DNA of 64,000 nt from Sporothrix humicola (GCA_021396245.1 WNYE01000021.1:1-64000); one strand, 5' to 3'. Positions 11,901 to 26,250 are shown, counted from the first letter of the stretch. Notes: generated by a model not told the origin, from the letters alone. Made by a program: numbers and translations.

Positions 11901-12836
11901 GCTGCTGCCAAAACCTCTGCTGCCGGCAGCCGTCTTGTCGAGAGTATCATGCGCCTGGCAGGTGAAGTGACTGCAGACTGGTGCCACGAACGCGGTATCG
12001 CCATCCCCTTCCGCGGTCAACCCGATGCAGTCCGCAACATCGGCCGACTTCGGGAGCTTACGCGGAACGAGATCTACCCTGCCCTTATTTCGGGCAAGCG
12101 ACCCGGTGACGAGTCTCTGCGCGAGCTGCGTCGACTCCTGGGCGCCGATGATATGACGGCAGTGTCAGTGCCCCATGTCACCATGGGTGTTGCGCGGTAC
12201 ACCAAGGCGACGAGTCCCCTGCGCCGGTACGCAGACCTGTTGGTGCACTGGCAGGTCGAGGGTGCGCTCTTGGCCGACATGGAAAGGGGCGACAAGGAAG
12301 CGGACAGCAACTCTGCAAACGGCGAGCCTTCGTCGGCCGTGGGGCCGCCCTTTACACGTCACCAGTTGGAGCACGATATCCTGCCAATGCTTCGAGTGCG
12401 TGAACGGGCCCTGCGCACGCTTGACAACCGGGTTGGCCGCGACCAGTGGATCCTGCAGGCCATGGTCCGGGCCTGGCTCGGTGAAGAGCCCACGGTGAAG
12501 AGCCGGGCCAGTCCAGAGTCTGAGTCAAACCAGGCCGCTGAGACTGCCGCAGAGGATCTCGCCCTTAGAAAGGACCCCTTCTCCAATCTCCACTTCACCG
12601 TCTCTGGTGTCAACTCGAGCCGCGGCATCGTCAATGGTCGGCTCGACTGGTTCGAGCAGGCCGCTGTGATGGATGTGCTGAGCCTCAACCCCACGGTTCC
12701 GGTTGGTGACAACAACAGCATGAAGCGGCTCACCCTTGGAGATATCGAGCCTGGCCAGGTCTACCCTGTCAATCTGGCCCATGTGGATGTCCACGGCAAC
12801 ATGGTGCTTGTCAACCGTACCGGCGATGCCCTGTGA
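8997..12836 (+). CDS. cyt-4: Mitochondrial RNase II-family exoribonuclease (cyt-4/DSS1 type)
   Basis: This is a 3'-5' exoribonuclease of the RNB family, predicted to act in mitochondrial RNA turnover and processing like Neurospora CYT-4 and yeast Dss1. Two exons, 8997-9107 and 9174-12836, give 1257 residues. The intron (66 nt) has a GTAAGA donor, a GCTAAC branch site and a GATAG acceptor, and joins in phase 0. Exon 1 encodes 37 residues rich in Arg, Ala and Leu with no acidic residue, as expected of a mitochondrial presequence, and this decided the start. The catalytic RNB core begins near residue 675; Asp682, Asp688, Asp690 and Asp691 have the same spacing as the metal-binding aspartates of bacterial RNase II (201, 207, 209, 210). 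The long N-terminal half is less conserved. The C-terminal RNB block (TRHQLEHDI, VRERALRTLDNRVGRDQWIL) is intact. It converges on the Reg1-like gene. Confidence 0.92.
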
Positions 12837-14542
12837 GGTGGTCCATTGCATCTTCACAAGGTGAATCTCAGTGTATATAATAAGATGAATACATATAAAA
12901 GCGACACGGTATATATGTTGATTTATGATCATTTTGTTTGGGCCAGAAATAGGGGGGTTTACATTGTAAATATTAGATACCATCATATAGATATAGACAT
13001 CTCAACTTTGCATTTTAATTTTAACAGTGTTTCTATGTCGGCAGTGTCGGTTGTGTCCTCTATGGTACCTAATTTTTTAATGGAAAAATAATATATAAAT
13101 AAATGGGTAGATAGATAGACAATAATTGAAAATACAGGGAACTGGTGGTTTTTTGGATTTTTTTTTTTTAAAAAGGCGATTAAAATATATTAAAAAATCA
13201 ACAATTATTTGGCAGAACAGCCAATACATACGCCCATATACACATACACATATTTTAAACGGACAAAACAAATTCAACAACCAATATATGACGCAGCTCA
13301 TTAATACGTCATCGACACATTACTATCTCCCACCTACCACAGTTTCGCTCACAGCTTCACACTCGTGGGACTTGAAGAATATTTTTTAAACAAATGCCAT
13401 GTATGTTATTTGCTACCGAGTTGAAAACACGCTCCTTTTAACCATGGACCTCATATCCATACCCATATTCTGTTTTCTTGCTGGTTTTGCAGCCCGCGCC
13501 TATCCGATCCAAATGCGCCCATTATCCCCCATGTCGGTCACCAAAAGCCGACAAAAAATGAAAGCAAACAAGTACACACAATGAGGAAGAAACGAGATAA
13601 ATAAAAAAGAGCAGTCCACCAGCCAGCCGTGACAAAGAAACGTACAAGTTGAAAAGATAAAATCAAAGCAAAAACCGTCCCAGACATCCCGACCACAGAA
13701 ACGCTCGGTAGGGAATTGCCGGCAGTTCTGGACGGCATGACTAGTAGGTACGATATGGAACAACGCCGCCGCCAAAAAAAGACCAATTCCGTGTATCCGG
13801 TCTGTATTTGTGCCGACCATTTCGACCACAATGTATTTTTGTTTTCCGCAGTAAAAGGTTTTTTTTTGTCGCTGCATCCAACTCCAGGGCAAAGTAGAAG
13901 TGCATAAATAAAAAGTAAACAATAATATTAAACGCCGGTTGAAAATGCCGTCCCGTAAAATAACAGATGCTGGTCGATCATCGAATCGTGTCGAGTTCGA
14001 GTTCGAGCCGTAAAGGTAAAAAAAAGTAGAACTAAGAATGCTGCCGTGGTTTGCGAGGCAGGTCGCATGATGAATAAAAAGGGAGGATCGGCCTTCGGTT
14101 TCGACGGGGGTAAAAATCGTAAACTGAGGCGTCCATCCGGGGGGGGGGGGGATTATAATAAAAGGCTGTGTGGTTCGAGGCTGGCTTCGTGTGCCGAGTT
14201 GCTTGGTTTTGTCGTCCTCCGCTCGCTCTCCGTTGCTCAAATGCATGCTGCCTCGTTGCTATACTAAAGTACAAACAAAGAGACAAAACAAACAAAGATA
14301 GACTATGCGCGCGAGAATTTCCAGAAAAAAAAGGTCAAAAGGCAAGATAGCGATGCCATTCACCGAGGCCGATGATGACGCGAGATAGATGACAGGGTCC
14401 TAGAGTTTCCTCCTATTCATCAAAAAAGCAAACAGATCAGCAAAGCCCAGAGGCGACAGACAAAAAATATCAAAAAGGACACCACCACCCCGGCAAGAAA
14501 ACCCTGAGGAAATCAGTCGCATTGGGGGAAGATGCATACTGC
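12837..14542. other. Convergent intergenic region between cyt-4-like and Reg1-like genes
   Basis: This is A+T-rich 3' flank of both genes. It holds AATAAA-like and ATATAAATAAAT sequences near 13090-13105 that could serve as polyadenylation signals for the plus-strand gene, a 13-base G run at 14139-14151, and no supportable coding frame. The frame at 13500-14246 (minus) has no family resemblance. Confidence 0.55.
14139..14151 (+). repeat. Homopolymer of 13 G
   Basis: An uninterrupted G13 run in non-coding DNA, between CATCC and ATTATAA. The length is likely to vary or be miscounted in assemblies. Confidence 0.85.
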
Positions 14543-16697
14543 TCAAGGCCTCCAGCCGACATTCCATATAACATGGATAATGTCCCGGGCTGTGTTGACC
14601 GTATCAATGACTCGACCAACCAGCCCACCATTCCCGCCTGCCGCTGGCTCACCTTCGTCGTAGGGCATGAACATGCCCGAGGCTGTTCTACGCATCCCGG
14701 TGGGTTCCGCGGAAAGGCTGTTGGTCGAAGTTGTGCGCTTGAGCCCGCCGCCACCACTACTACTACTGCCGCTGCTGTTGCCAGATACGGAGGAGGCGTG
14801 TAAAGCGCTGTCGATGGAGTGACCGCCAAGCCTTGAGGTGGACGCTGACGCTTTCAGGCCACCGCGCCGTTTCGGACCACCCATGGACATGCCGAAGTTG
14901 TCGTCATCGCTGTCGCTGTCGTCATCTTCTTCTTCGTCGTCGTCGTCGTCCTGGGGTTGTTGAACAACGTGGCCCTCGCTATCATCGTCATCTTCGTCGT
15001 CGTCGTCATCCGCGAAAAACAGCTTGCCGGATGCCTTCGATGGGCGTAGCGTCTCCTGGGACGATGATGGGGATAGGATGGGGCTCCGATAGCTGTGCTT
15101 CATCGCAGACCCTGTTGATCCGGTACCCGGCAGGTCCGGCGTATCCTCGCGGTACTTGAGTGTCGTCGATGGGAGCATGGCAATGGTCTTGCTCTCGCTG
15201 TGGTGGCTCATATAGCTGTGACGCCGGCGCGGCTGCATGCGGTGCTTTGATGTCGTACGCTTCATCATGATGGCGCCATCGTCGGAGTCGCTGTCGTAGT
15301 TGGCAGGTGCCACGATGCTATCGGCATCGTCGTCATCACCCTTGACCTCAACAGCAATGCACTGCTCGACCTGTTCGTTGAAGTGGATGTGTCTCCGCTC
15401 CACGGACGGGGAGACAATGCCGGAGGAAGATGTCGACGGCAGCATGCTAGACGGACCCGTGCTCAATTGGCGGGATGAGAAGGGGAATGTGACGTAGTCG
15501 GTCGTGGCGCGCTCCAGTCGTGGGCGTGACATTCTCCGGGAACCTGAGTCCTTCTGCTGGGCCTGGACAGCTGCTGCGGCCTGCTTAATTAAAGACGAAG
15601 CAGACAGTGACCGTTGAAGCATGATCTCTGACATGCTCCGCTTCTTGAGGATGGGCTTCTTGTTGCTTGCCAGGAATGAGTTCGACTTGGTCAGTTCGAC
15701 ACTGTCTGCCACCTGACCGGGAGCCAATGTGGCATGGCCAGTTTGTAATGGGCCGTACAGCCATGTAACATCACAATCCTTAAGCCTTTTGGGTATGTTA
15801 GAAACGTGTTCTGCAAAAGCTTTCATATAAAAATTGGGGTTTAAAACCACGAGCTTACCAGTTGAGAGTCTCGGGAGAGACAGTCTTCAGCTTGTTCTTG
15901 GACTTCATCCACGTTCTCCAGGATGCGTTCTCCAGCCGGGCCGAGTTGCTGTAATCGCCTCTGCGAGAGACAATGTACTTCCAAGACTCCCAAATGTCTT
16001 CCTCCTTCCAGTTATGAGAAAGGTAGTCAACATGGCGCGAGGGCATGGCGCGAACTGCTGTGTCGTCCTCGGCCACATGCTCAAACAGGTCGAACTGATC
16101 CGACGAGTTTGTTCTTGACGGGCCAGTCGAAGACACAGTTGTGTTGTCGTTGGGAGAGGCAGCATATGACTCGCCCAAGCCACTCGTGTTTGACGACTCA
16201 AAGTCCTTGGTCGGGTTGAAGTAGCTTACGCCATCGTAGTGCGGGTAGTCGATGGCCACATCGGCATCAGTGCCGTCGTCGGTTCCATTTGGCGAAGACC
16301 CATATCCCGGACGACCCATGCGATGTGGTAGGCGCAGAGCCGGCACGAGAAGTTTTGAAGGTGAAGAGGACGCTACCGCGGCATCGCCGGTTGCAGAGGC
16401 GCGGGGGGACGACGCGCTGGAGGAGTTTGAAGAATCGGAGAAAACGGGAATTTGTTGATATGGTTCTGGAGAGGATTGTTGTGCCTGTGAATGTGATTGT
16501 GATTGTGAAGACTGCGGTCTTTGTGCTTGTTGTGACTGTTGTTGCCGCTGATGTTGTTGATACACGTCGCTGATCTTGGAGGCAGAGGCTGACTGGCGGA
16601 ACCCAGTCTGCGTTGTAGAGAACTTGGGCTGCGAATGTGAGCGCCGCATGCTAGGCGCGAAGTGAGCGGCCTCGTCAGACGTGATGACGACGGCCAT
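14543..16697 (-). CDS. Reg1-like PP1 (Glc7) regulatory subunit, DUF1752
   Basis: This is predicted to target type-1 protein phosphatase in glucose repression, like yeast Reg1/Reg2. Two exons (16697-15859 and 15785-14543) encode 693 residues. The 73-nt intron has a GTAAGC donor, a CTAAC branch site and an AAAAG acceptor, and splits the Trp codon in the conserved block LKTVSPETLNW|LKDCDVTWLYGP. That block, with DYLSHNWKEEDIWESWKY just upstream, is the DUF1752/Reg1 signature (about residues 225-300). RHIHF at residues 411-415 fits the RVxF-type PP1 docking motif (basic-x-I-x-F) and sits in the expected acidic-followed context. KKPILKKRSMSE precedes it. Residues 539-576 are almost purely Asp/Glu. 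The end (VIDTVNTARDIIHVIWNVGWRP) matches the conserved C-terminus, so the stop is trusted. The N-terminus contains Gln/Ser-rich low complexity. A second in-frame ATG at codon 17 is an alternative start. Confidence 0.9.
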
Positions 16698-19600
16698 GGT
16701 GAGAGGAGAGATTGGCCGAGAAGGACAAGTAGGCTCGTAGGTTCGTCTTGTGTCTAAAGCCTACGAAACCCTAGACCTCTCCGTCAAATTCTCAACTCCG
16801 ACGAGTCGACAACTTCCGGATATCGGTCATAGGCAAGGCGGATGATGGGTTAAAAGGTGCTATTTGACGGGGTCGTTGTTAGGGTTCCCTTCCAACGGAG
16901 AGGGTGATCGTGGGCGAGAAAAAGAAGGCAAGAATGACCGCAAGACGAGGCGGATTGGCGTCTGAATGTTTCGTCGTACTGAGAGGCGGGGAGAAAGTTG
17001 ACGACTGGGAACACCACACAATATGTGCTGAGCGAGTTTGAGAGACAATATACCAAGAGGGCGTTTTGCCACTAAAGGGAGTCACGATCGCAGATTCAAA
17101 TCGGATTGCTGAGGTTCCGTGTCTTGCCTGTGTGTCCGGAGGCAAGATGTAGTTGGTGATATTAAAGGATTAGAGCGGGAGTCAAAAGATGTATGTCGTC
17201 GTAGCTGCAAATAGCGAGTGAAGTAATGGAAGTCGAAAGCGAGCGAGCGAATACAAGGCTGCAGAAAAGACGAGGAAAAGGCTGTTATATTGAGTCAGAA
17301 TCAGAGAGACAAGCCGGTACAGGCGAAGGTCGATAACGAAGATACGACAAGATAACGACACAGGGCGGGACGAAGAGGAAGGCTCCGATGGATTCCCGGG
17401 GAACGGTAGGTGGGAGGGAGGAAGAAAGTGGGAGGTGGAGAGGTAAGAATAAGAGACCAAGAAGGACAGAAGAAGAAGGGAAGAGAAAGAAGTAGAGCCG
17501 AATGGGCAGGGAGGGAAAGATGGCGCGCAGTCTAGCACGAAAAAGAGATGAGCAGATGCAGTGTGGATGGCGATGAGAAAAAGGTGCCAGAGGTTGTGAA
17601 GAGAACGAAAAGGCGGTGGCCTTTTTTGCTCTTGTAACGGCTCCCAGGCTTCTTGCGCTTCAGTCTTTGTCTAGCAGCAGAGAGAGCAAAGAAAGCAAAG
17701 AAAGGGAGGGTGAGTTCGAGAAGAACGGATGAATGTACCGGCTCATCGGACTGAGGTGTGAGAGGGTGAGTGAGGAAGAGGGTGTGTGACAGGAGGAGTG
17801 GGTGCAAGGGCGTGTGGGAGAGACGCTGGCTGGGCGTGTGGGATCCCTGGAAGAAAGAGAATGGAGGAGGATTGGCGGTCGTGACAGTGCCTCTTGACTC
17901 CCTGTGCGTTGGAGTCTGGAATGGGAATGGGCTAGAATATTGGGGGAAAGGGGGGATGCACGTACATGGCAGTATTACGCGGTAGTTTTGGGTATGTCGA
18001 GAGAAGTCGAAAACGAGTGAAAAAGGGAAGCAAAAAGGTGAAGCAAGAACGACGTGATGAAATGAAAAAAAAAACAGAAGAAAAAAAAGGCGAAAAAGAG
18101 TTAAAAAAAGAAAAGGTGAGGTTCGAAGCCCACAATTCGACTTCCGGCCAGGCCACCCACCCCTGTAGGCTTTTGGGTGCGAGTTCTGACTCTGTTTTTA
18201 CACAGCAGTAGTGAAAAAGGTTCTGGCCAGCGACTGTTCGGAGAGGCGAGAGCGCGCGGCCGCGTTTCTGGTGCAGGGTGAACGACTCCGTTGAAATGGA
18301 GGCGACAGGCAATGGGAGACGAAGACGGTCTGGGTCGGTGACCAGGGGTGTATTAATTCCGTTTGAAAGAAAGCCAGTTGAGCCAGTTGCGAAAATGTCT
18401 GGCCATGGACGGTCTGATCGATCTGGGAGAACCGGGATAAAGGTGAGAGATGCAAGAGAGGAGAGAGGGAATTGGCGGTTCGAATGACGATATCGAAAGC
18501 AAGTCGAGATCGATCATCGAAAGGCGACTCGACAATCGCACAGCTCCTTTCCTTGGTTTGAGAATGACAGGGGAAATAGAATGGAAAAGAACGCGACGCC
18601 GAGAAGCACAACCGATTGGGAAATACTCAACAGCATACGGGCTGCATGGGTTGCAGGGGGTGCACGGTAGTGAAGGGGGAGAGGTGAGAAAGGATGTGTG
18701 GAGATAGATTCAGTTTGGGTGGAGGTGGAGGCGAGAGGGGAGGAAAATAGCGAAAGGAAGCGAACGAGAAGAAAGGAAGGAAGCATCGAACATGCTCTGA
18801 CACTGCAATTGGGGGGCTGCCAGGAAGGACCGCAAATGCCCCAAAAGCCAGTTGAAAAAAAGAGGGGAAAGGGAAGGAAAGGGCCTGCGCGTCGGGACCT
18901 GCGAATGGCCACCACGAGTCACCCACGCCCCTCCACACCCAATGCAGGTGACCTCTGTCTGGGTACGGAAGGAGCATGCAGGCAAGGTCAGATACTTTCG
19001 CCCATTGCACCTTCCCCCCTGCTCCAGTGGCCGCAGAGGCTACGCTGATTGGCTAGCCATTTTGCGGTGTGTGATTGCACAACGGTGAAGATTGATGTCG
19101 ACGTTCTGGCCAACAACACAGGGCAAACGTCCCAAACAAGCAAAGAAGAGCGAGAGAAGCATCTCCGTACGACATACGGACGGACACCGTAGAGTGCGAG
19201 CGGTGCTACGGTGTGCATGAGAAAGTATTACGGCGTATTGTGCTCTGCAGAGCACCGACAGAAATAGGCAAGAGCAAAGAGAGAGGGGAAGGCGCAATTG
19301 AAGCCCCTTACTGCGCAAGGAAAGCACGCAGCAAGCAAACGGCACAAAGAGCAAAAAAAATAGACGGAAGAAGGAAAGTGCAAGGCGGGAGGCAAATGGG
19401 AAGAGGGGAAAAGAGAAAGAGCCCCGAGAGCCCCTCCAGGCAGAGTCTTCAAAGAGCAAGAGCGTCAGAAAAGTGAAGGCTTTGTCGAGGCACATGACCT
19501 AACAGAGACTGGACCTGGGTCGAGCGGCGGTGGGCAAAGAGAAACAGGCCAAGCACGGACCAGGTGCAAGCGTTGTCTGGGACGGGCCAGCAGGTTGTTC

Positions 19601-22600
19601 ATGCCGAGCACTGAAAACCAGTGGACGGCCGCCATAGCACACCGTTTCCAGCGGAATTTGCCATATTTGGCACTACGAAATATACACCGAGTGAAACTGA
19701 GGACAGACTCTGTCTTGACATGTCCAAATGGATAAATATAGAGAGAGAATAATAGAGGGGAAAAAAAATACAAAATATAGAGTAGGTCATGGGAGGAAAA
19801 TGGCGAAAAGGAACCAGACAAATCGAAAAGACTAAGAAGAAAATTTCGTTGGGGGAGTGGAGGTGAGGCAAAGCGGCGGCATTGCTAGCGCATCTCACGC
19901 TTTCCTCTTCTTACACCAAAAAGCACCAAAGACAGAAGGGAAAAGGCGACAACCGAGACGGAGGCCAGACTGCTCGGACAGGCGCTTTCCCTCTCGTCCA
20001 AGGCTGTGTCAGATACTACATTTGGTCTAGGCCCTCTGGAGACCTTTTCCTCAAGGCGATCCGTTGAAAAAGTGAGAGGAAACGACCCTTTTTTACCATT
20101 TTACCTCGTACACTTGCAGGCTTGCCGGGAGAGTGCAGATGCTCATCCACAGGAGGCCTGAGATGCCTGCCGCCTACCTGTTATATTGCCACGACAAATC
20201 AAACTGTCGGCGGACAATTGTTTGGCGTTGCAGCCGAGGCGCGGAGAACTCGCCGGCGGTGGCGGCGAAAGTCTGCATCGATCCTCTGATCCTCGGTACG
20301 TGTATTTGGAAAAGAGTAAACTCCTTATGGAGCAGGGTTTGCGGTATCGTGCTCGCCTTTTTGCAGAGTGCAATATACAATGGCTGTACGATGTATTGAC
20401 TCCTAGCCAACTATCACCAAATCGAGAAAGGACCAGCCAAGGGGACAGACAGATGCTACGACTCCATGGGCTAGTGCAGTTCCGGGGAGCCGATTCCACT
20501 AGACCGCCTGCAGGTGTCCTGGCAGGTGGACGAATCAGAGGCGAGGAAAGAGCCAAAACCACCAAACCAGACAAAAGGCCAAGGGAAAGAACGGAGCGCA
20601 AAAACACGGGCGAGACGGGCAAGAGCGCTGGACAGTGAAATGGACTTGGAATTGGGTTCAACTAGTAGAAGAGACACATTCCCGACATCCTCCGTTAGAG
20701 CAAAGACGAGAGGACGGGAGGATAGCGAGCCGAGAAAAGAAACAAACGAACCAACAAATTAGCAAATGTGAATGCGAATATGAACATGAATGTGAATGTT
20801 ATTTCTGATCACCTTATGCCTCTTGCTTTTCCTTGTTTTGTTGATTGTGTTAATTGGCCTGGAGAGCTTGGGGGAGCTGTTGAGAGCTGCATTCGGTATG
20901 GCTTTGGGCTGGCTTATTCAGTGAATCACATTGACACACAGAAACCACGCCAAGGTCCTTCCTAGCCAGGGCCAATGAATCTGTAAAGAACGACCGAGAG
21001 ACATAACAACCTGGCCAACCACTGGGTTCAAATCGCCCTTTTGCCTGTGAGGACAAGAAAGCAGCAGGCTAATATTGAAGGGCGTAAGAAAGGAAACAAA
21101 ATGTGGTGCAGCACAGTATTTGTGATCGTGAGATACAAGCACACAACCAGCGCCATGTCTTGGTTCATGACTGGTGCAAGATCATAATGTGAGGCAAGAA
21201 ATCACAAAGTACCCGTGCACTATAAATGCGTGGAGGGGTACTTACAAGATTATCGTACTTACACGCTCGGCGCCCCATAATACCCCATACTCCCCAGTCG
21301 TACTTGCCGTATCCTGTTTTGCATGACAGCATGGTTGCGTTGAAACAAAACAGCAGGTGCAGAGCACAAGAGGGGCAGCCAGGAACTGGGATGAAGGAAA
21401 GAGCGTTGGGGCGTCCGAGAGGAAATGGAAAAGCAGGGAAACGAACAGATGCAAAAAAGAATAAAACAGAAACAAGCCACTACGTGCCTATACTGATATG
21501 AACTGCATGCCACAGCTTACGAAGAGGCCCTTTCGACAAGCCCTACTTTCCCGGGGACTGGCTCACTGGCTTCCGGTCTTGACTTGATAGAATGCGGTCG
21601 ACGGCAGATGTGAGACATTTTGAGCGAGCCATTTCACATTCCAGAGGAGCTAATACTGCTAGTACTTTCGTGCGCCGTGGAAGCAGTGGGCAGTATGATA
21701 TCTTTGGTCACTTGTGAGAACATCTAAAGCAAGCCAATATATCCTCGGTTACCTAAAATCGAGCTTCGAGAGCTGCTACAATTTGATAAGACGCTACTAT
21801 AGCAGAGCTCTGCGCGCAAGACGTTGCCAGGGATGGAATAGAGTAGGATGCTACGGAGTAAGATACACAAGGGAGGGTGGTAGGGCCGGGGCTTTGGGAG
21901 ATCGGCCGCCGTCGCTGGTCCGGGTGCTCTGCGGCTTTGTCACTGTGAGACCCCCCGCGGCGTTTCGATTCTCTTTGTTCTTGTCGAGTCTTGGTTGTGC
22001 CTAGTATCAACCTTGAGCCAGTCTCGAGTCTCGTTGTATTTTGAATTTCACAGCACTGTGTATTTCAGCCCTCCAGCATCCCCAGTTTTCGCATCTCGCA
22101 CATCCGCACATCTCCCATGTTTCACAGTCAGACAAGGCGCAAGGCCGACAGCGCGAGAGATGGATCAGCAACGATCCGGAATTGGGACATCCCATCGATG
22201 TGCATCTACAAATCCCCGGCCCCGTGACGGCAATTTGAGCGTATGATTATGATATGATGCGCAAGATAGACCCATAAAGTCGACAATCTGTGGGCTATCG
22301 ACCATCGACAGGCACGATGCTCCCTTTCAGCTTATTCTCCAATAGTTACGTTATGTGATCGGCGTGGACGCCTTCTTGGGGCTTTCTTTGGCTGGTGGCA
22401 CAAAATGGAAATATGCTCAGTCAAAACCTCAAAGGAAGAGAGACACTCAGACACTGACGAGAGCACCGAAATGTGCGCTGCCACAAACAATGGTCAAGTG
22501 ATGCGCAGAATCTGTGAGGCTGGGCGCCATTGGTGCACAAAATCGCACAATCATGTTTGTTCTGGGCCTGGTCTGCCCAACTCCAGGATTTTTTGAGCTT

Positions 22601-22620
22601 TCGAGCCCCAACTGGTTGTA

Positions 22621-22644
22621 TTTCAGTGTTTCAGTGTTTCAGCG
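22621..22644 (+). repeat. Tandem 8-mer TTTCAGTG x3 (last unit imperfect)
   Basis: Three adjacent copies, the third reading TTTCAGCG. It lies in non-coding DNA. Confidence 0.75.
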
Positions 22645-25600
22645 TTCCAGATATCCAGCTTTTCACAACACAGATATTCAGAAATCTCGCTGGGTTTCGA
22701 GCAGTCCCATCTTCCAAGCTTTTCCAGGGTTCCATTTGCCAGTCTGGCCAGACCTGGCCCGGCTGTCGATCGCCCCAAAGGCATATTGCGGCGTGCTGGA
22801 GAATACGCACTTGCCGGTTAAGAGCACCTAACTGAAAGACGCACATTGCGGTATGAAATAGAGTAAGATACAAACACGGAAGTATCACACTTACAGCTTC
22901 ACAGTCACATTGCACCGACATGGTTCTCAGATTTAGTGCACCAGGGCCCGACAGCGAGGAAAAAGTGACAGGTCAGAACAGGCTGTCTCTATTTTCTCCT
23001 GAGTATTTCGACTGCCGGCTCTCTGCAAATGTTTGTCGAGACATCTGTTGTGTTTGCCTGGCACCTTAACCCAGTCGAACCAGTACAGTCTGTTGTAACT
23101 CGCAGCTGCCTGCTGTTTTTGGGCGCGCGAAAAGATACCGATACTTCCTCAATATTGGCCATGGGCAAACGGAAGGACAGAGCTGCCACTGGATGCGAGA
23201 TACTTGCCAAATGCGGACGGTTGGCCATGTGGACAGCTCCTGCCGGCCCAGAGTTAAATTGCCCGCAGACACGGCAATCGAAACGATGCAGCACATTCGA
23301 CAGCCAAAAGTCCATGACAGCTTTATTTGATATTAAGAAGCACGTAGAAGCAGTCTATGGCGTATTGCTCCATCCTCGAAGTCACAATTCTTCCATTCAC
23401 AATCTCACAATCTCATAGCCGCCGAGCTGTGCGCACACCACGTATGCCGTACGAAACCCCCACTGTCCATTGTCCACGGTCGTTTTATATCTCGTCATCT
23501 GGCAATGTTCCCGTCCAAGGCGACCATTATTGACGTTTTGAGCTCCTTCGTCCCCCCCCTCTTTCTCTGTGCCTCCTTTCCGTTTGACTCCTACCCTCCT
23601 CCCGTTTCGCTGCTTCCCACATTTACAACGCTGGGACTGCTCACCGTCTTTCTAAGCTTTGAGAAAGAGGGGTGGGAGGGTGTAGCGGAAGGAGGCCCAT
23701 GGGGGGAAAAGGAAGGGAAGTAGGGAAGGAAGGAGGGGAGGGGCTTGCCAGCTGGCACGGCTGGGGGCGCTGGTCACAGGAACAGGAATCACGAATCCTG
23801 GCCTTGTTTTATGGCCTTGTTTTCTTTCTTCTTTTGTTTACTTGTACGATGGATTTTTTTTTGTGTAAAATATTTTCATCCCTTTCAAACCTGTTTACTC
23901 TTCGAAACCCCATTATCTGTCGGTGTCGACAAATGCCTCGTCGGCTGGCCTGTCTGCCCCTCTCTCCTTCCGAAAATGACATAGGGCAGGTGAACAACAG
24001 CCCTGGCAGAGACACCTACAGGGCAGGAGCACTGCCTGATCTGTGGGGGCTTCCGATTAAAAAAGGGCCCCAGAGCCTTGCTCGTCGTGGGGGTTTGAAC
24101 ACTCGCATCACAGGAACGGGACGAAACCATAAAAAAGAACCGTCACAGGAGGACCGAAAAAAGGGACATAAATTACGACCTATGGAAAATGAAATATGGA
24201 AACAATCGAGACAATCACGCATCCCGCAAGGTGACTTGGCACCTCGGTGTTTGCACTTGCTGCTCTGTGCGTCCATGGGCCCGGGGTTCGTCGCATTTGG
24301 AGTTTGTAAATCTGAATGTTTTGTCTGCACAAACAAACTCTCACACACGCAAAAACGCGGCTTTATCAGGCAGAGGGTTGCAGTTGCCTATCGCGGTCAT
24401 CTCTGCTCTCCGCTGCCGGCGAGCTCCGGCACCAGGGAAGGAGCGATGGATAGGCGAGGCCTGACCTGTGCCCCCACGATTTATATCGGAGAGCCTTGCT
24501 TTGGGAAACAGGATCGACTTGAAGATGCGACTGCGCTCTTGATTTCTATCAAAACGGAGGACATGCTCCATGGTCATTTACAGATTCGCACCAGTCTTCT
24601 TACTTTGTAAGTCTCTTGATACGATTGCGGAGCCATCATAACGGAGCGAGCGGGAGGCGCGAGACAGGTGGGCCGGCAGACAAGAAGCTATCAAACCACC
24701 CGTGACAAAGAAACACAGGAGAAAAATGAAAGCAAATTACACCTTCCGTCGGGCATTGCTCCTGTTTCTCTATCTCGAAATTGATAGCCCTGTCGGCTGC
24801 AATACGACGTGCCACGATGAGCGACGAAGCAAGGCAAGAAGCAGGGCAGGCAAGGCAGGCGAAGCCGAAGGAGGTGTGGAAGACGAAAAGGGAAGGACTG
24901 GACATAATACTAGCAAGATACATCGTACACTGCGGAAGCAGCTATCTCCTGCCCGTTCACGCGCATGTATTTCACGTATTTCACAAGTACGCGTACGCGG
25001 TGTTCTTTCCTCGACTTGCGACTTGCTCTTTCCTTCTCTTTTCTCTTTCCTGTTTTATTGTGGACTGGGCTACGGCGAGGCCCTGGCTGTAAGACGGGCA
25101 GAGCGCTTCGCCCAGCGACGAAGGAGAATAAACAAATGGAAAATCTGGACACCAGAACCTGTATGTCAAGGTCTAGACATGCGCATCAAACAGGATCTGT
25201 GAGGCTGATAGCCGTTCTAGCAAGGGCCTAGACATTTGATCAAGACAGGGCTGTGGATGTTGATCCGTTTTATCTTCGTCCAGTTCTTTTCTCGTGTTGT
25301 CGATGGCTCTTTCTCTATTTTGCAATGGCTCCTTCCTCCCAGCCTTCTCTCTTATTTTTTTTTCTCCTTCGAATATTTTATTTTTTGGAAGCCTCGTTCT
25401 TTCCTCATTTTTTTCTCTCCCTCTGTTCCTTAGACCGGTCCGTCACGGTCTGGAGCGCTGCAGACATTGTCCGCCTCCGCCGCACTATCTATCAGTATTT
25501 CCCCTCCTTGCTCCGGACAATTGCTCGCATTTTTTTGTAGCGTGCTACAGACCGAGCATCTTGCGTATGTGCGTATGCGCGTGGTGTGCGAGTGCGTTTT

Positions 25601-26223
25601 ATGTGTGTGGTTTCGTGTGCCTTTCTGCAGTGTTTTTGTGTGATTTTTTGTGCTTTCTTGGATGCGTTCACCCTCCTCCTTCCCTCTTCCCCCCACGCGC
25701 ACACGCACGGCGCCTTCCCTCGCTGTGGTCCAATTGTTGCATTGCATGGCGCCTCCCCCCTCTGATCTTGACCTTTGTAGGCTGGTCTCTCTTTCTCTCT
25801 TTCGCTCTTTTCACTCTATCACTCTATCCCTCCTTCTCTATCCGGGTATTGCTGGCCTTGCTTGTCTGTCGTGCCTGCCGTGGCTCACCGGCCTCCGTGT
25901 TGATGTCGTTCGTCAGAGCTTCTGAGCCCCGGCATCTATTAGAACCACACCCCGTGCAACATAATATGCATCTCTTTTGATACTGAATATATGTGCATGC
26001 AGACGATGCAACCACCATCTTGACCACCATCTTCTGTCCCCTCTTTCCCCGGTGAGGCCACGGAGATTCGTGCATTGCGGATAATACCCTCCCGGGAAAG
26101 AAGGAAAGAGGAGCGATAACGATTGCCTATCATATCATATCGCACTATCACGGTATATCGACTTATAGACTTATCGACCTATCGCACGAACGACATGCAC
26201 GATGTGCTTGCACATGAACCTGG

Positions 26224-26250
26224 ACATGAACATGAACATGAACATGAACA
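26224..26250 (+). repeat. ACATGA hexamer tandem repeat
   Basis: About four and a half exact copies of ACATGA. A related but degenerate run (GAATATGAACATGAATGTGA) occurs near 20777-20797. It lies in the gene desert. Confidence 0.8.

Noticed and set aside
20990..21050. B-box-like GGGTTCAAATCG on the plus strand
   Set aside because: The T stem does not pair properly and there is no matching A box or acceptor stem upstream.
23672..24610. 312-codon plus-strand frame in the gene desert
   Set aside because: Gly/Arg-rich beginning from a purine repeat and no recognisable domain; looks like chance.
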